Of a DNA stretch of 64,000 nt, positions 40,174-48,583 are shown one piece after another (within the stretch, counting starts at the first letter, position 1; each line of letters begins with the position of its first letter). This DNA is from Fibrobacter sp. UWB10. GTDB lineage: Bacteria; Fibrobacterota; Fibrobacteria; Fibrobacterales; Fibrobacteraceae. The stretch is from contig NZ_FXUE01000004.1 of the NCBI RefSeq assembly GCF_900182935.1, positions 62,001-126,000 of the forward strand, read 5' to 3'. Position numbers and translations under genes: made by a program. The notes below the pieces were generated by a model. That model was not told where the DNA came from, ran no database searches, and saw only the letters and a program-made list of their open reading frames with translations.

Positions 40174-40331
40174 AATTTTAACCTCTTTGGATGTGGGTCC
40201 AATCTTTGGCGGTTTGCCTCGGCTTGGTGCCCTGTTTTTGTTTACACCCACCTAATAGCAAAAGGCGTGCCAATTCCGCAGATATTTTTGCTGTGGAGGC
40301 GCAAAGTGCCTTATTGGGTATGAAAAGGAGG

Positions 40332-40350
40332 TGCCGGGTTAGGCCCGGCA
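40332..40350. repeat. REP-like palindrome
   Basis: TGCCGGG-TTAGG-CCCGGCA in the region between the hsp20 and TolC-like genes. It looks like a short dispersed palindrome but only this intergenic copy is in the window. Confidence 0.4.
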
Positions 40351-40361
40351 TGACATTAGGT

Positions 40362-40392
40362 ACAAAAAGAAACGCCCCTTGTTTCAGGGGCG
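40362..40392 (-). terminator. Terminator of TolC-like gene
   Basis: CGCCCCT (40373-40379) / AGGGGCG (40386-40392), followed on the minus strand by TTTCTTTTTG. Confidence 0.85.
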
Positions 40393-40415
40393 CAACATCT
40401 GACGTTTATTTTTGA

Positions 40416-41720
40416 TTAGTCCAGCTTGCCTTGGTATAATTCAAGGAGCTTTCGGGATAAAAGGCTCGTGTATTTTGCGTTGGTGAGCGTAATTTGGGCC
40501 TTTTCGAGGTTGTTCTTTTGACTCAGGAAGTCGGTATAGGTGAGGGCGCCTGCGTTACGCTGTTCCTCGGCTACGGTGAGTGCTTCGGATTCGGCCTGCA
40601 CTTGGAGGATTGCTGCCTTCCATTGCATGTCGGCGCTCATGGCATTTAGATAGAGCTTTTCGAGATTGTTTTCGAGGGTCTTTAAATCTTCTTTGAGGCT
40701 GACCTGCGATTCGGTTTCGCTGACTTGTGCCTGCAAGACTTTGCTTGCGGTTGCACCACCATCGATAATCGGAATGTTAATGCCAAGCGTAATAGAATTC
40801 TGCCAACCGTACTTGAGCTGGTTCTTGTAGGCATCGGATTCCCAAGCTTGCAAGCCCGTGCTGGAATTGGCTCCGAGAGTCACAGTAATGGAATTGCCCT
40901 TGCTGGCGACTTTCGTGTTTTTTTGGGCGGCGCGTACGGACACGCTGTCGGACTTGAGTCCGGGGTGTGCGTTTTGGGCGTCCGTCTTGAGCTGTTCGAA
41001 TGTCGGGAGCGGTTCAAGGGAATCGGGACTTTCGATATTTGTTTCAGGTGCGGTAATTTGGAATTCCGCGTTGTCGTCAAGTTCCAGAAGTTGGCGTAGT
41101 GTGGTTTTCGCGGTGCTGACCGAAAGCTGAGCGGTGAGCTGCGAGGTTTGCTTTTGCAGCACGTTGGACTGCGACTGGGTCAAATCTTTCTTGGTAATGG
41201 AGCCCGCTTCGTAGAGTTTGCTGTAGTGCTCGAATTCGGCCTGGGCAAGTTCGACCGAGGCGTCTGCAGTACGCAGGTTCTCGTTTGCGGCAAGCAGGCT
41301 CATGTAGGCGTTTAGCACGCTTTCTTGCACGCTGCGTTCGGTCTGCTTTGTGGCAAGGACGGTCGCTTCTTTGGATAGTTTCTTGGATTCCACGTTCAAG
41401 CTAGTGGCGCCGCCGTCCCATAGTGTGTATGATCCCGAAATGCCGAGGTTCAATCGATAATGGTCTTCGTTGTCGATAAAGGGGTGGTCGTAGAGCGTGT
41501 TCTGGATGCTTGCACTTACGGTAGGGCCGCCGCTAGATTTAGCCTGCTTAATTGAAATGTCGGCGGACTGCTCGCGGAGCTTGGCCGATTCAAGTTTTAG
41601 GCTTGCCTTTTTGGCTTGCTTGAGGCAGTCCTCTAAGGTCCAGGAGCCTTCGGCAAGAGCCGTCGTAGAAAGGGCGGCTGTTGTAAGGATTGCGGTAATG
41701 AGGACTTTGGTATTAATCAT
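40416..41720 (-). CDS. TolC-family outer-membrane efflux protein
   Basis: 434 residues with signal peptide (MINTKVLITAILTTAALSTTALA) and the doubled helix/strand pattern of TolC: WTLEDCLKQAKKASLKLESAK, LGISGSYTLWDGGATSLNVE, LGINIPIIDGGATASKV, and a later coiled part. It forms a trimeric channel across the outer membrane for efflux or protein export. The periplasmic adaptor and inner-membrane pump genes are not in the window. AAAAGGC is a close, weak ribosome site. The last stretch before the gene and the tRNA share the strand. Confidence 0.92.
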   Translation of the reverse strand: MINTKVLITAILTTAALSTTALAEGSWTLEDCLKQAKKASLKLESAKLREQSADISIKQAKSSGGPTVSASIQNTLYDHPFIDNEDHYRLNLGISGSYTLWDGGATSLNVESKKLSKEATVLATKQTERSVQESVLNAYMSLLAANENLRTADASVELAQAEFEHYSKLYEAGSITKKDLTQSQSNVLQKQTSQLTAQLSVSTAKTTLRQLLELDDNAEFQITAPETNIESPDSLEPLPTFEQLKTDAQNAHPGLKSDSVSVRAAQKNTKVASKGNSITVTLGANSSTGLQAWESDAYKNQLKYGWQNSITLGINIPIIDGGATASKVLQAQVSETESQVSLKEDLKTLENNLEKLYLNAMSADMQWKAAILQVQAESEALTVAEEQRNAGALTYTDFLSQKNNLEKAQITLTNAKYTSLLSRKLLELYQGKLD

Positions 41721-41803
41721 GCCTTTTAGATGCCTACAGGCTTTAAAACGTTGCGTTGTGGAGACAAGATAACAAAATAACTTGCTCCTAAAGTACCAAA
41801 AAA

Positions 41804-41830
41804 CAAAAAAGACTTCCGGGGTAGGAAGCC
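41804..41830 (-). terminator. Terminator behind tRNA-Val
   Basis: On the minus strand GGCTTCC and GGAAGTC form a stem with one G-U pair, followed by TTTTTT (plus-strand A6 at 41805-41810). Confidence 0.8.
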
Positions 41831-41837
41831 TTTTGAG

Positions 41838-41912
41838 TGGACGGTACTGGATTTGAACCAGTGACCTCTGCCGTGTGAAAGCAGCGCTCTAAACCAACTG
41901 AGCTAACCGTCC
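41838..41912 (-). tRNA. tRNA-Val(CAC)
   Basis: On the minus strand the 7-bp acceptor stem GGACGGT / ACCGTCC, D-arm TAGCTCAGTTGGTTTAGAGC, anticodon loop TTCACAC giving anticodon CAC (Val, GUG codons), and the T-arm GGTTCAAATCC are all present. 75 bases with the discriminator A; CCA is not encoded. Confidence 0.93.
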
Positions 41913-41958
41913 GAGGTAGGCGCAATTATAGAAAACTTTTTCTAGCCTGTCAAGGGGA

Positions 41959-42423
41959 TTAGAGGTATTTGTCTTCGGCGGCGCGGAGAATCGTCAGGAA
42001 CTCGGCCGGGTCCTTGGAGGCAATCAGGTCCTTACGGACACCGCCATCGGCCAAAAGACGGCTGACAGAGGAAAGAGCCTTCAAGTGCGGGCCCACGGTG
42101 TTGCCGGGGCTTACGATCAAAATGATCAGGTATACCGGTTCGCCGTCGAACGAGGCGAAATCCAGGCCGCTTTCGATGGTGGCTGCTGCCATGCACATGC
42201 GGTCTACGCAGTCAATCTTGGCGTGCGGAACGGCAAGTCCACAACCGATACCGGTGGAACGGCTCTGTTCGCGCGTCCAGACGGCATCAAAGATTTCATT
42301 GCGGTGATCCAATTTGTAGGCACTGCAAAGCGTATCCACGAGTTCGTTCAGGATTTCTTCCTTGGACGTGCTCTTGGAGTTAATCAGAATGCAATTGTCG
42401 ACAAACCTTTCGGAAAGGCGCAT
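41959..42423 (-). CDS. PTS EIIA-type protein (EIIA-Ntr/fructose)
   Basis: 154 residues. Fructose/mannitol-type EIIA fold with the phosphorylated histidine in GLAVPHAKID (near residue 67). It is phosphorylated by HPr or NPr; when lone, as here, it usually regulates potassium, nitrogen or stress functions and not sugar import. No EIIB, EIIC, rpoN or hpf gene is next to it, so its target cannot be inferred. AAGGAAGTAACC is a good ribosome site. A gap of 99 bases separates it from aroD upstream and the tRNA follows. Confidence 0.9.
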   Translation of the reverse strand: MRLSERFVDNCILINSKSTSKEEILNELVDTLCSAYKLDHRNEIFDAVWTREQSRSTGIGCGLAVPHAKIDCVDRMCMAAATIESGLDFASFDGEPVYLIILIVSPGNTVGPHLKALSSVSRLLADGGVRKDLIASKDPAEFLTILRAAEDKYL

Positions 42424-42522
42424 GGTTACTTCCTTTTGTAAATTTCAATATGGATATTTAGCAAAAAAATGCGCCGTTTGGACAAAAATATGCCCTTTGA
42501 AACGAAAAAATATCAAAAATGA

Positions 42523-43287
42523 CTAGAATTGCTCCAAAAAAGCCAAAATTTCCATCTGGGAATGCAAATTTTCGCTTTGATCGAGGGCGCGACGCATAAT
42601 AGAGACTTCGATTTGTCCCGGTGCCTCGGAGTGTCCGATGGAGCCGTAGGTGAGGTTTGCGCCTTCGTTCAACGACCAAAGGCGGCTGACTCTGCCGGTT
42701 TCACCCATGCCGAAGGCGGCAAACATCTGGAATTTTTTGCCGTACTTTTTTGCGAACTTGTATAGGCGGTCGCAGTCGCTGTCGGAATTGCTCATGGCTG
42801 CAATCTTTAGACCCTGGGCGCCTACGCGCTTGAGGTCTGCGGCGAAGGTTTCAAGTTCCATGTCGGTCGGAATGCGTTCGAAGTTGTGTTCTGAAATGAG
42901 CAGGCCGACACCGATGGGGTAGGCCATATCGTTCAATGTCTTGAAATCGTTCAGGCAGTCGCGCTCGAGGTCTAGCCATTCGGGAACTTGCCTTGCCGAA
43001 AGAATTTGCTTCCAAAGCTCCAGGCGTTCGACGGCGCGGGCGTCGGGGAACTTGCCGCCATCGCGCTTTAAGCGGATGGTGCCGATTTGGATTTTGTTTG
43101 CGACAATGTTTCGGACTCTTTCTGAAAGGGTGGGCCACACGGATTCGTCAAAGAAATCGTAGCGGATTTCGATGGCGTCGCAGCAGTCGAGGTCGAGACG
43201 CACCGGATGGAACAAGTCCTTTTCGGCGGCTTCGAGAACGTCGGGGCCCACAAGCCCCACAAGGTATTTGCGAGAGTCAGAAATCAT
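42523..43287 (-). CDS. aroD: Type I 3-dehydroquinate dehydratase
   Basis: 254 residues, normal length. Third step of the shikimate pathway. Active-site blocks: AIEIRYDFFD, LLISEHNF (catalytic His), GLKIAAM (Schiff-base Lys), MGETGRVSRL and SEAPGQI. These are the type I lysine-histidine residues, so it is not the AroQ type. Follows pyrC by 16 bases on the minus strand and may share its transcript. Confidence 0.93.
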   Translation of the reverse strand: MISDSRKYLVGLVGPDVLEAAEKDLFHPVRLDLDCCDAIEIRYDFFDESVWPTLSERVRNIVANKIQIGTIRLKRDGGKFPDARAVERLELWKQILSARQVPEWLDLERDCLNDFKTLNDMAYPIGVGLLISEHNFERIPTDMELETFAADLKRVGAQGLKIAAMSNSDSDCDRLYKFAKKYGKKFQMFAAFGMGETGRVSRLWSLNEGANLTYGSIGHSEAPGQIEVSIMRRALDQSENLHSQMEILAFLEQF

Positions 43288-43303
43288 GGCGCAAATATAA
43301 AAA

Positions 43304-44305
43304 TTATGCGAGCTTCCAGTCGAGTTCCTGGCCGGCGGCGAGCGGGACGACTCCGTTTACGATCGCGGGTACAGTCCACTTTTCGCGGACGACTTCGATC
43401 TGCTGCGTGGTCCGCTTAAGGCCGTAAAAGTCGGCGCCGAAGCCTGCGATAAAATTCGGGAGCTTGTCCAGGTGGCCAGCCCTTTCGAATTCTTGAACCA
43501 AGAGCGGGATGGCGACCGGGGCGCTGTAGACGCCTGCTGCGCCGCAGGGGCATTCCTTTTTGCCGAGCTGGTGCGGCGCAGAGTCCGTGCCGAGAAAGAA
43601 CTTGGGCGAGCCGCTGAAGGCGGCTTCACGAATGGCGGCACGGTCTTCCGGCCGCTTCGGGAGTGGCTTGCAGAAATGGTGCGGCCGTAAGGCGTCTCCC
43701 ACGATGTCGTCGAGAGTCATCATCAGGTGGTGCACCGTGAAGGTGGCGGCCACGTTCGCGGGGAGTCTCTTGACTGCCTCGACCGACTTCGCCGAACTCA
43801 AGTGTTCAAAGACGATTTTCAAGTTCGGAAATTTTTCGGCCAATGTTTCTACGCGCTTGATGAAGGCGGGCTCGCGGTCCAGGCAGAATTCACCCGGTTC
43901 TTCGCCGTGCACGCACAGCACAAGGCCAAACTTTTCCATCATGGCGACAACCGGGAAAATGCCTTCGAAATCGCTGATGCCGTCGGCGCTGTTGGTGGTC
44001 ACGCCTGCAGGGTAATACTTGCCCGCCACAACACCGACCGCCATCATATCCTTCAAATCTTGTTCCGTATAATTCGGGTTCAGTTTGAAAGTCATGAGCG
44101 GAACAAAGTCCGGGCGCACGGCCTTTGCCGCCTCCAAGATCTGCGCCTTGTATTCGGCAATCACCTTAGCAGAAGTCATTGCGGGAACGGTGTTCGGCAT
44201 AATGATGGCGCGACCAAATTGTTGAACCAAGTCGCGAACGTAACCGGGCATCAATTCGCCCTGGCGGAGGTGCGCATGAAAGTCGTCAGGTAAAGGAAGA
44301 AACAT
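43304..44305 (-). CDS. pyrC: Dihydroorotase
   Basis: 333 residues, the short homodimeric PyrC form. Makes dihydroorotate from carbamoyl aspartate in pyrimidine synthesis. Metal ligands: DFHAHLRQG (His10, His12), a carboxylated Lys in GKYYPAGVTTNS, and later His residues in LCVHGEEPG and EHLSSA, plus the end Asp in LGTDSAPH. AAAAGGATTTT precedes the ATG. The gene is alone at the head of pyrC-aroD; no other pyr genes are next to it. Confidence 0.96.
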   Translation of the reverse strand: MFLPLPDDFHAHLRQGELMPGYVRDLVQQFGRAIIMPNTVPAMTSAKVIAEYKAQILEAAKAVRPDFVPLMTFKLNPNYTEQDLKDMMAVGVVAGKYYPAGVTTNSADGISDFEGIFPVVAMMEKFGLVLCVHGEEPGEFCLDREPAFIKRVETLAEKFPNLKIVFEHLSSAKSVEAVKRLPANVAATFTVHHLMMTLDDIVGDALRPHHFCKPLPKRPEDRAAIREAAFSGSPKFFLGTDSAPHQLGKKECPCGAAGVYSAPVAIPLLVQEFERAGHLDKLPNFIAGFGADFYGLKRTTQQIEVVREKWTVPAIVNGVVPLAAGQELDWKLA

Positions 44306-44404
44306 TTTAAAATCCTTTTGTAAAATGTGTAGTGTGGAATGTGTAGTGTGTAATGGTTAATTATTCATTTGTCATTTCACATTTCACATCGCGGCTTCGC
44401 CGCT
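44306..44404. repeat. Second ATGTG-type repeat patch and hairpin
   Basis: Contains TGTAGTGTGGAATGTGTAGTGTGTAATG and TCATTTCACATTTCACATC, echoing 16270-16388 (shared words AATGTG, GTGGAATG, TTTCACAT). GCGGCTTCGCCGC at its right end is a short stem. Confidence 0.5.
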
Positions 44405-45220
44405 CTACCCGCTATTGCGGAGGTCGCGGAACAATTCTCTAGAAATTTCGCTATCGCTGTTGAGCCAGTAATCAAAGGGTTTGGGCTCTGTGAGAGTCTT
44501 GCGATGCAAGAAACAAATGTTGCAGTCCAGTTCCTTCGAAATCATAAGGTCATGCGTCACGATAATGATTGTCGTTTTGAACAATGTACGCATGTTATCA
44601 ATCAGCGGCAGCAGGTTGCGGCGGTTGTAGTTGTCAAGCCCTGCCGTCGGTTCGTCCATCAACAATAGCTTCGGGTCCATAGCCCAACTACGAGCAATCG
44701 CGACACGTTTTTGCATGCCGACACTGAGCATGTGCGGGAACAAGTCTGCTTCATCGCGTACACGCATCAAGTCCATGGCCATGTTGATTTTTTCGTCGAT
44801 TTCGGCGGGAGATCCCATTTTATGGTAACGGAGTGGAAGTCCGATGTTGTCGCGTACACGCAGGTTTGAAATCAAAGCCCCGTTTTGGAATACCATTCCC
44901 ACTTGGCGCTTGGCTACTTCTAGAGCCGTCAACTTTTCAGGCGGAATGAATTCACCGAAGTAGTAAATGTGTCCGCGGGTGGGACGGGTAAGCCCTGCGA
45001 TAATTCGTAAAAGAGCACTCTTACCTTGGCCAGAAGGACCGCCAATGCAAACCGTTTCACCGCGTTTGACAGAAAAATTCACGTTGGAAATCAGCTCTTT
45101 TTGCGGGTCCGTTTCGATGCCTCTGAAATACCCTAAAATTCTTGGCTTAGAGAACATCGCTCCTACGATGTCCCTATAGGCAAGGTGGATATCTTCCATT
45201 CTTAAGGCTTCGTCAAACAT
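44405..45220 (-). CDS. mlaF: ABC transporter ATP-binding protein, MlaF-like
   Basis: 271 residues. Walker A GPSGQGKSALL, Q-loop FQNGALIS, Walker B LLLMDEPTAGLD and H-loop VTHDL are present. The signature LSGGM reads LSVGM, an unusual Val in place of the second Gly. It pairs with the MlaE permease upstream, with which it overlaps (TAATG). Such transporters move phospholipids between inner and outer membrane. The MlaD substrate-binding protein that normally follows is not in the window next to it. Confidence 0.9.
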   Translation of the reverse strand: MFDEALRMEDIHLAYRDIVGAMFSKPRILGYFRGIETDPQKELISNVNFSVKRGETVCIGGPSGQGKSALLRIIAGLTRPTRGHIYYFGEFIPPEKLTALEVAKRQVGMVFQNGALISNLRVRDNIGLPLRYHKMGSPAEIDEKINMAMDLMRVRDEADLFPHMLSVGMQKRVAIARSWAMDPKLLLMDEPTAGLDNYNRRNLLPLIDNMRTLFKTTIIIVTHDLMISKELDCNICFLHRKTLTEPKPFDYWLNSDSEISRELFRDLRNSG

Positions 45221-46098
45221 TAGATAAGCGTATTGAGGTTCTTTATGTAGTCAACAATATAGAATATCGAAATAACCACGTCGGCAACGACAATGTACAG
45301 GAAAGATTTGATCACGGAACGCGAAACGGCTTTGGGAACTTGGCGAATGTCGCGTTGAATATTCAGTGCTTGGTAACAGGCGTTTGTGGTGATAATGGCG
45401 CCGAAAACAAGAGGCTTGATGACCATGAAGGCGAAATCAGTAATCTCAAGGGCGTTCATGATTTCGGTACTCAGGTATGACCAGGTCAGCTGAGTGTTCA
45501 TGATGTTGCCGGTTACGTGAATGATAACCTTGGTGACGACAAATCCAGCAAAGATGGCGCTTGCGCTAAAGAAAATGTTCATGATGAACATGGCGATGCA
45601 TCCGCCAATTAGGCCCGGCATGACTAAGAATCGAATGGGGTTTACACCCATAGAGGCTAGAGCGTCTACTTCGTCGTTAATGACCATGCTGCCGATATAG
45701 GTGGTCAGCGAAGATCCGCTTCGGCCTGCAATCAAGAATGCGGTGAGAATAGGGCCTAGTTCGCGGATAATGACGATCACAATTGTGCTTCCCACAAAGT
45801 CGGCGAAGCCCATTTTGCCCATCATTGAAATCACTTCGATGATGGTAACGGCACCAAACAAGGTTGCCACAACAAAAAGAATCGGGAAAATTTCGACGGC
45901 CGTAAAGAACGTTTGCATGATGATGTTTCGGGTGTCTGTCTTGAAGCTACGCTTTTTAGAAAACAGACTTGCGATAGCCCTGCAGAACAAGGCAATTTGT
46001 TGACCGAACTGACGGTGCAACACGAACAGGCCCAGCAAATGAAACGCTCTTGCGGGGAGCGAAAAGCGGTGCCAGTTTCTAGAGCTCCTTTCCTTCAT
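45220..46098 (-). CDS. mlaE: MlaE-type phospholipid transporter permease
   Basis: 292 residues. MlaE (DUF140) membrane domain with five to six helices; diagnostic stretch ELGPILTAFLIAGRSGSS and VDALASMGVNPIRFLVMP. Inner-membrane part of the asymmetry-maintaining phospholipid transporter. Starts at 46098, 20 bases inside the end of engB, and overlaps mlaF by one base; translation is therefore chained. Confidence 0.93.
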   Translation of the reverse strand: MKERSSRNWHRFSLPARAFHLLGLFVLHRQFGQQIALFCRAIASLFSKKRSFKTDTRNIIMQTFFTAVEIFPILFVVATLFGAVTIIEVISMMGKMGFADFVGSTIVIVIIRELGPILTAFLIAGRSGSSLTTYIGSMVINDEVDALASMGVNPIRFLVMPGLIGGCIAMFIMNIFFSASAIFAGFVVTKVIIHVTGNIMNTQLTWSYLSTEIMNALEITDFAFMVIKPLVFGAIITTNACYQALNIQRDIRQVPKAVSRSVIKSFLYIVVADVVISIFYIVDYIKNLNTLI

Positions 46099-46762
46099 CT
46101 TTCTGTTCTATCGCTTCCAGAATATTGTGCCATAGGTCACCGAGTCCGAACTTTTTGAAAGAACTCACGCTCAAGGGATTCTGGTCAAGACCGAATTTTT
46201 CCTTGATGCTGCGGAGTCCTTTTGCAAGTTCCGATTGGTTTGCCTTGTCGCGTTTGCTTGCAACAATCAACACGGGGCAACCGGTAGCACGGATAGCTTC
46301 GACCGTCTCGATATCGATAGCGTGACCACCATGGCGCACGTCTACCAGATAAATGAGTCCTTTCAGGTCCTTGCACTTTTCCACATAATCGCGGATAAAG
46401 TCTGCCATCTGGTCTCGTTTGCTGTTGCTGACTTTTGCAAAGCCTACACCTGGTAAATCTACTAGAAAAAACTTCCCGTTGACTTTGAAAAAATTCAATT
46501 CGCGGGTTTTTCCGGGGGTTCTTCCCACTTTTACCAGGTCTTTACGGCCCATCAGGGCGTTCATGAGCGAAGATTTGCCCACATTGGAGCGTCCGAGGAA
46601 GGCTATTTGCGGTAAGCGTTCTTCGGGAAGGTGCTTGATGCTTGTGGCTCCTTTGACAAATTCAGCGGAAATAATTTTATAGTCGCCAACGGTTACGGGA
46701 GCGTGATGACTGGTTTTAGGCGGAAGGTTTGCCTTTATTCCTTTCGGCTTGTTTTCCATCAT
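46079..46762 (-). CDS. engB: Ribosome-biogenesis GTPase EngB/YsxC
   Basis: 227 residues. TRAFAC GTPase: G1 GRSNVGKSSL, G3 DLPGVGFA, G4 SKRDKAN, and the EngB G2 region with TPGKTRELNFF. Helps assemble the large ribosomal subunit. It has a longer than usual basic N-terminal extension (about 25 residues: KPKGIKANLPPKTSHH). The start ATGATG overlaps the recR stop; the first or second Met may be used. Confidence 0.95.
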   Translation of the reverse strand: MMENKPKGIKANLPPKTSHHAPVTVGDYKIISAEFVKGATSIKHLPEERLPQIAFLGRSNVGKSSLMNALMGRKDLVKVGRTPGKTRELNFFKVNGKFFLVDLPGVGFAKVSNSKRDQMADFIRDYVEKCKDLKGLIYLVDVRHGGHAIDIETVEAIRATGCPVLIVASKRDKANQSELAKGLRSIKEKFGLDQNPLSVSSFKKFGLGDLWHNILEAIEQKDEGKEL

Positions 46763-47355
46763 AGACTGACTCTCCCTTCGAAAGCGCGGAGCATGGTGAC
46801 TTCGTCGACAAATTCCAGGTCAGACCCCATCGGGATGCCGCGGGCAAGGCGCGTGCGCTTGACGTTTACGCCTGCAAGCATGTGGTCGAGCATGAGCGCT
46901 GTGCTGTCGGCTTCGGGGCTAGAACCTAATGCAAATATAAGTTCTTCGATGCCTTCGTCTTTAATGCGCTTTACCAGTTCGGGCAGATGCAAGTGTTCGG
47001 GACCTATGCCGTCCAAGGGCGAAATCACGCCACCAAGGACAAAATAAGTGCCTTTATAAATGCCCGAGCGTTCGAACGGAACGATGTCGGAACTTTTTTC
47101 AACCACGCAAATGCACTTGGAGTCGGGCCTTGCCTTGCAAACGGGACAAAGGTCTTCGTCGGTAAAGGCGTAGCAGCGCGGGCAGGGGTGAACGTTCTTT
47201 TTGGCGTTCAGCAAGTTCGCCGAGAAGCGTTCTACATCACCTTCGTTTTTAGAAAGAATATGATACGCAAGCCTTCGGGCGGTCTTTTGCCCGATTCCGG
47301 GGAGCGATGAAAATTCCCCGATTAACGCTTCAAGACTTTGCGGTTCAATGTTCAT
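46759..47355 (-). CDS. recR: Recombination protein RecR
   Basis: 198 residues, normal length. N-terminal helix-hairpin-helix region (SLPGIGQKTARRLAYHIL), a C4 zinc finger CPRCYAFTDEDLCPVC, and a Toprim domain (VVEKSSDIVPFERSG, GGVISPLDGIGP). Works with RecO and RecF in gap repair. Start at 47355 (ATG) is preferred to a TTG two codons earlier. It overlaps the EAL/HDOD gene by 11 bases. Confidence 0.95.
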   Translation of the reverse strand: MNIEPQSLEALIGEFSSLPGIGQKTARRLAYHILSKNEGDVERFSANLLNAKKNVHPCPRCYAFTDEDLCPVCKARPDSKCICVVEKSSDIVPFERSGIYKGTYFVLGGVISPLDGIGPEHLHLPELVKRIKDEGIEELIFALGSSPEADSTALMLDHMLAGVNVKRTRLARGIPMGSDLEFVDEVTMLRAFEGRVSL

Positions 47356-48580
47356 TGGCAAAACTGTAGGATTCGTTGATGCAGAGTTTCAGTTGGGCGA
47401 AGTGGATGCCTTCTTCCTTGAGACAAGTCTGAATGGAATCGCGGTCGTCGAGTTCCACGGCGTCGGCCAGGCGAAGCAGTGTGCCGAGGCGGCCACTGCG
47501 GTTCAAAAGGGCGTCTTGCATTTCGTCGTCGGCGGGAGCGTCGGGCAAAATGGTTTCGAGCGGGGCGCGTACCAAAGCGTCCATACGGCTGATGAGTCCG
47601 ACCATGAATGCCTTCGCGCAGAAGTCGTCGTTGTTTTCGTCGATACAGCGGGCGAGGCTTTCCATGAACTTGGCGCGATGGCTTGCGTTCTGGAACAAGG
47701 GCGATGCCTGCGGGCTCATGCCAAGTTCCGGGCGTGCGTACAGCATGAGCATCAGCCATTCTTGAATGCGGCGCATGCCGACCCAGACGATGGCGTCTTT
47801 GACGGTGCTAATGCGGCTGTGCTTGGTTTCCGAGTCGGAGTTCACAAAGCGCAGCAGGTTCTGGGCAATGTCTTCGTGCTTGGTAATGCTTTCGACCATG
47901 TCTTCGAGACTCGGGCGCGACTTGATGCGAAGCAACAACTGCAAAAGCGTTGCCGAAGTAGCGTCGATTTTACGGCCGGTCACGAGTTCGGGCTTTGCAA
48001 AGAAGAACCCTTGGAAGTAGTCGTAGCCTGCTTCTTCGCAGCGCTTGAACGTGGCTTCGTCTTCCACCTTTTCGGCCAGGAGTTTGACTCCCATGGTCTT
48101 GAAGAAGACTGCCGCTGCGTTCATGGACTCTTGCGAGTTGTCGACCACGTCCATCTTTACGTAGCTCACGTAAGGGAACAGCGGCTTGAATCTCGTAATG
48201 AATTCGTCGTTGAAAATGAAGTCGTCGAGCGCCAGTTCGAAGCCCAGTGCCCTGTAGCGCTGGACGGCTTTGACGATTGCTTCGTCGACTTCGACGTCTT
48301 CGAGAACCTCGAGTACAAAGTACTTGGGGTTCAAGAGCCCGAACAGGTTGTCGAGCAGCATGTTGCGGCTGCAGTTCACGAACGCCTTGTTGTTTCCAAT
48401 CAGGCGTTCGATACCGATATTGTTCAGCACGTTTTCGAGCACTTGAGCGGTCGCGAGCACATCGCTTGCGATAATCGCGATGTCGCTTTCGGGCGAATCG
48501 CGAAACAAGAGCTCATACGCGTAAATCTTACCCTCGCGGTCGAGGATAGGCTGGCGTGCTAAGTAAGCAAGTGTTTGCAT
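47345..48580 (-). CDS. EAL and HDOD domain protein (YuxH-type)
   Basis: 411 residues. The N-terminal half is an EAL-fold domain: YELLFRD, FVNCSRN, EVLEDV, LALDDF, VKMDVVD, AEKVED and QGFFFAKP, so most metal and base positions are kept (ELL for EAL, Lys for the Gly in AEGVE). The C-terminal half is an HDOD domain. Proteins of this form usually signal by protein contact and some have lost hydrolysis; this one looks partly competent. It begins 3 bases after hisG and overlaps recR, so it lies inside the packed seven-gene cluster. Confidence 0.9.
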   Translation of the reverse strand: MQTLAYLARQPILDREGKIYAYELLFRDSPESDIAIIASDVLATAQVLENVLNNIGIERLIGNNKAFVNCSRNMLLDNLFGLLNPKYFVLEVLEDVEVDEAIVKAVQRYRALGFELALDDFIFNDEFITRFKPLFPYVSYVKMDVVDNSQESMNAAAVFFKTMGVKLLAEKVEDEATFKRCEEAGYDYFQGFFFAKPELVTGRKIDATSATLLQLLLRIKSRPSLEDMVESITKHEDIAQNLLRFVNSDSETKHSRISTVKDAIVWVGMRRIQEWLMLMLYARPELGMSPQASPLFQNASHRAKFMESLARCIDENNDDFCAKAFMVGLISRMDALVRAPLETILPDAPADDEMQDALLNRSGRLGTLLRLADAVELDDRDSIQTCLKEEGIHFAQLKLCINESYSFANEH

Positions 48581-48583
48581 GTC

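Noticed and set aside
45612-45627. 16-base match to the REP-like palindrome at 40339-40354 (TTAGGCCCGGCATGAC)
   Set aside because: It lies inside mlaE where it encodes the conserved VMPGLIGG region; the palindrome is not complete there. Probably chance.
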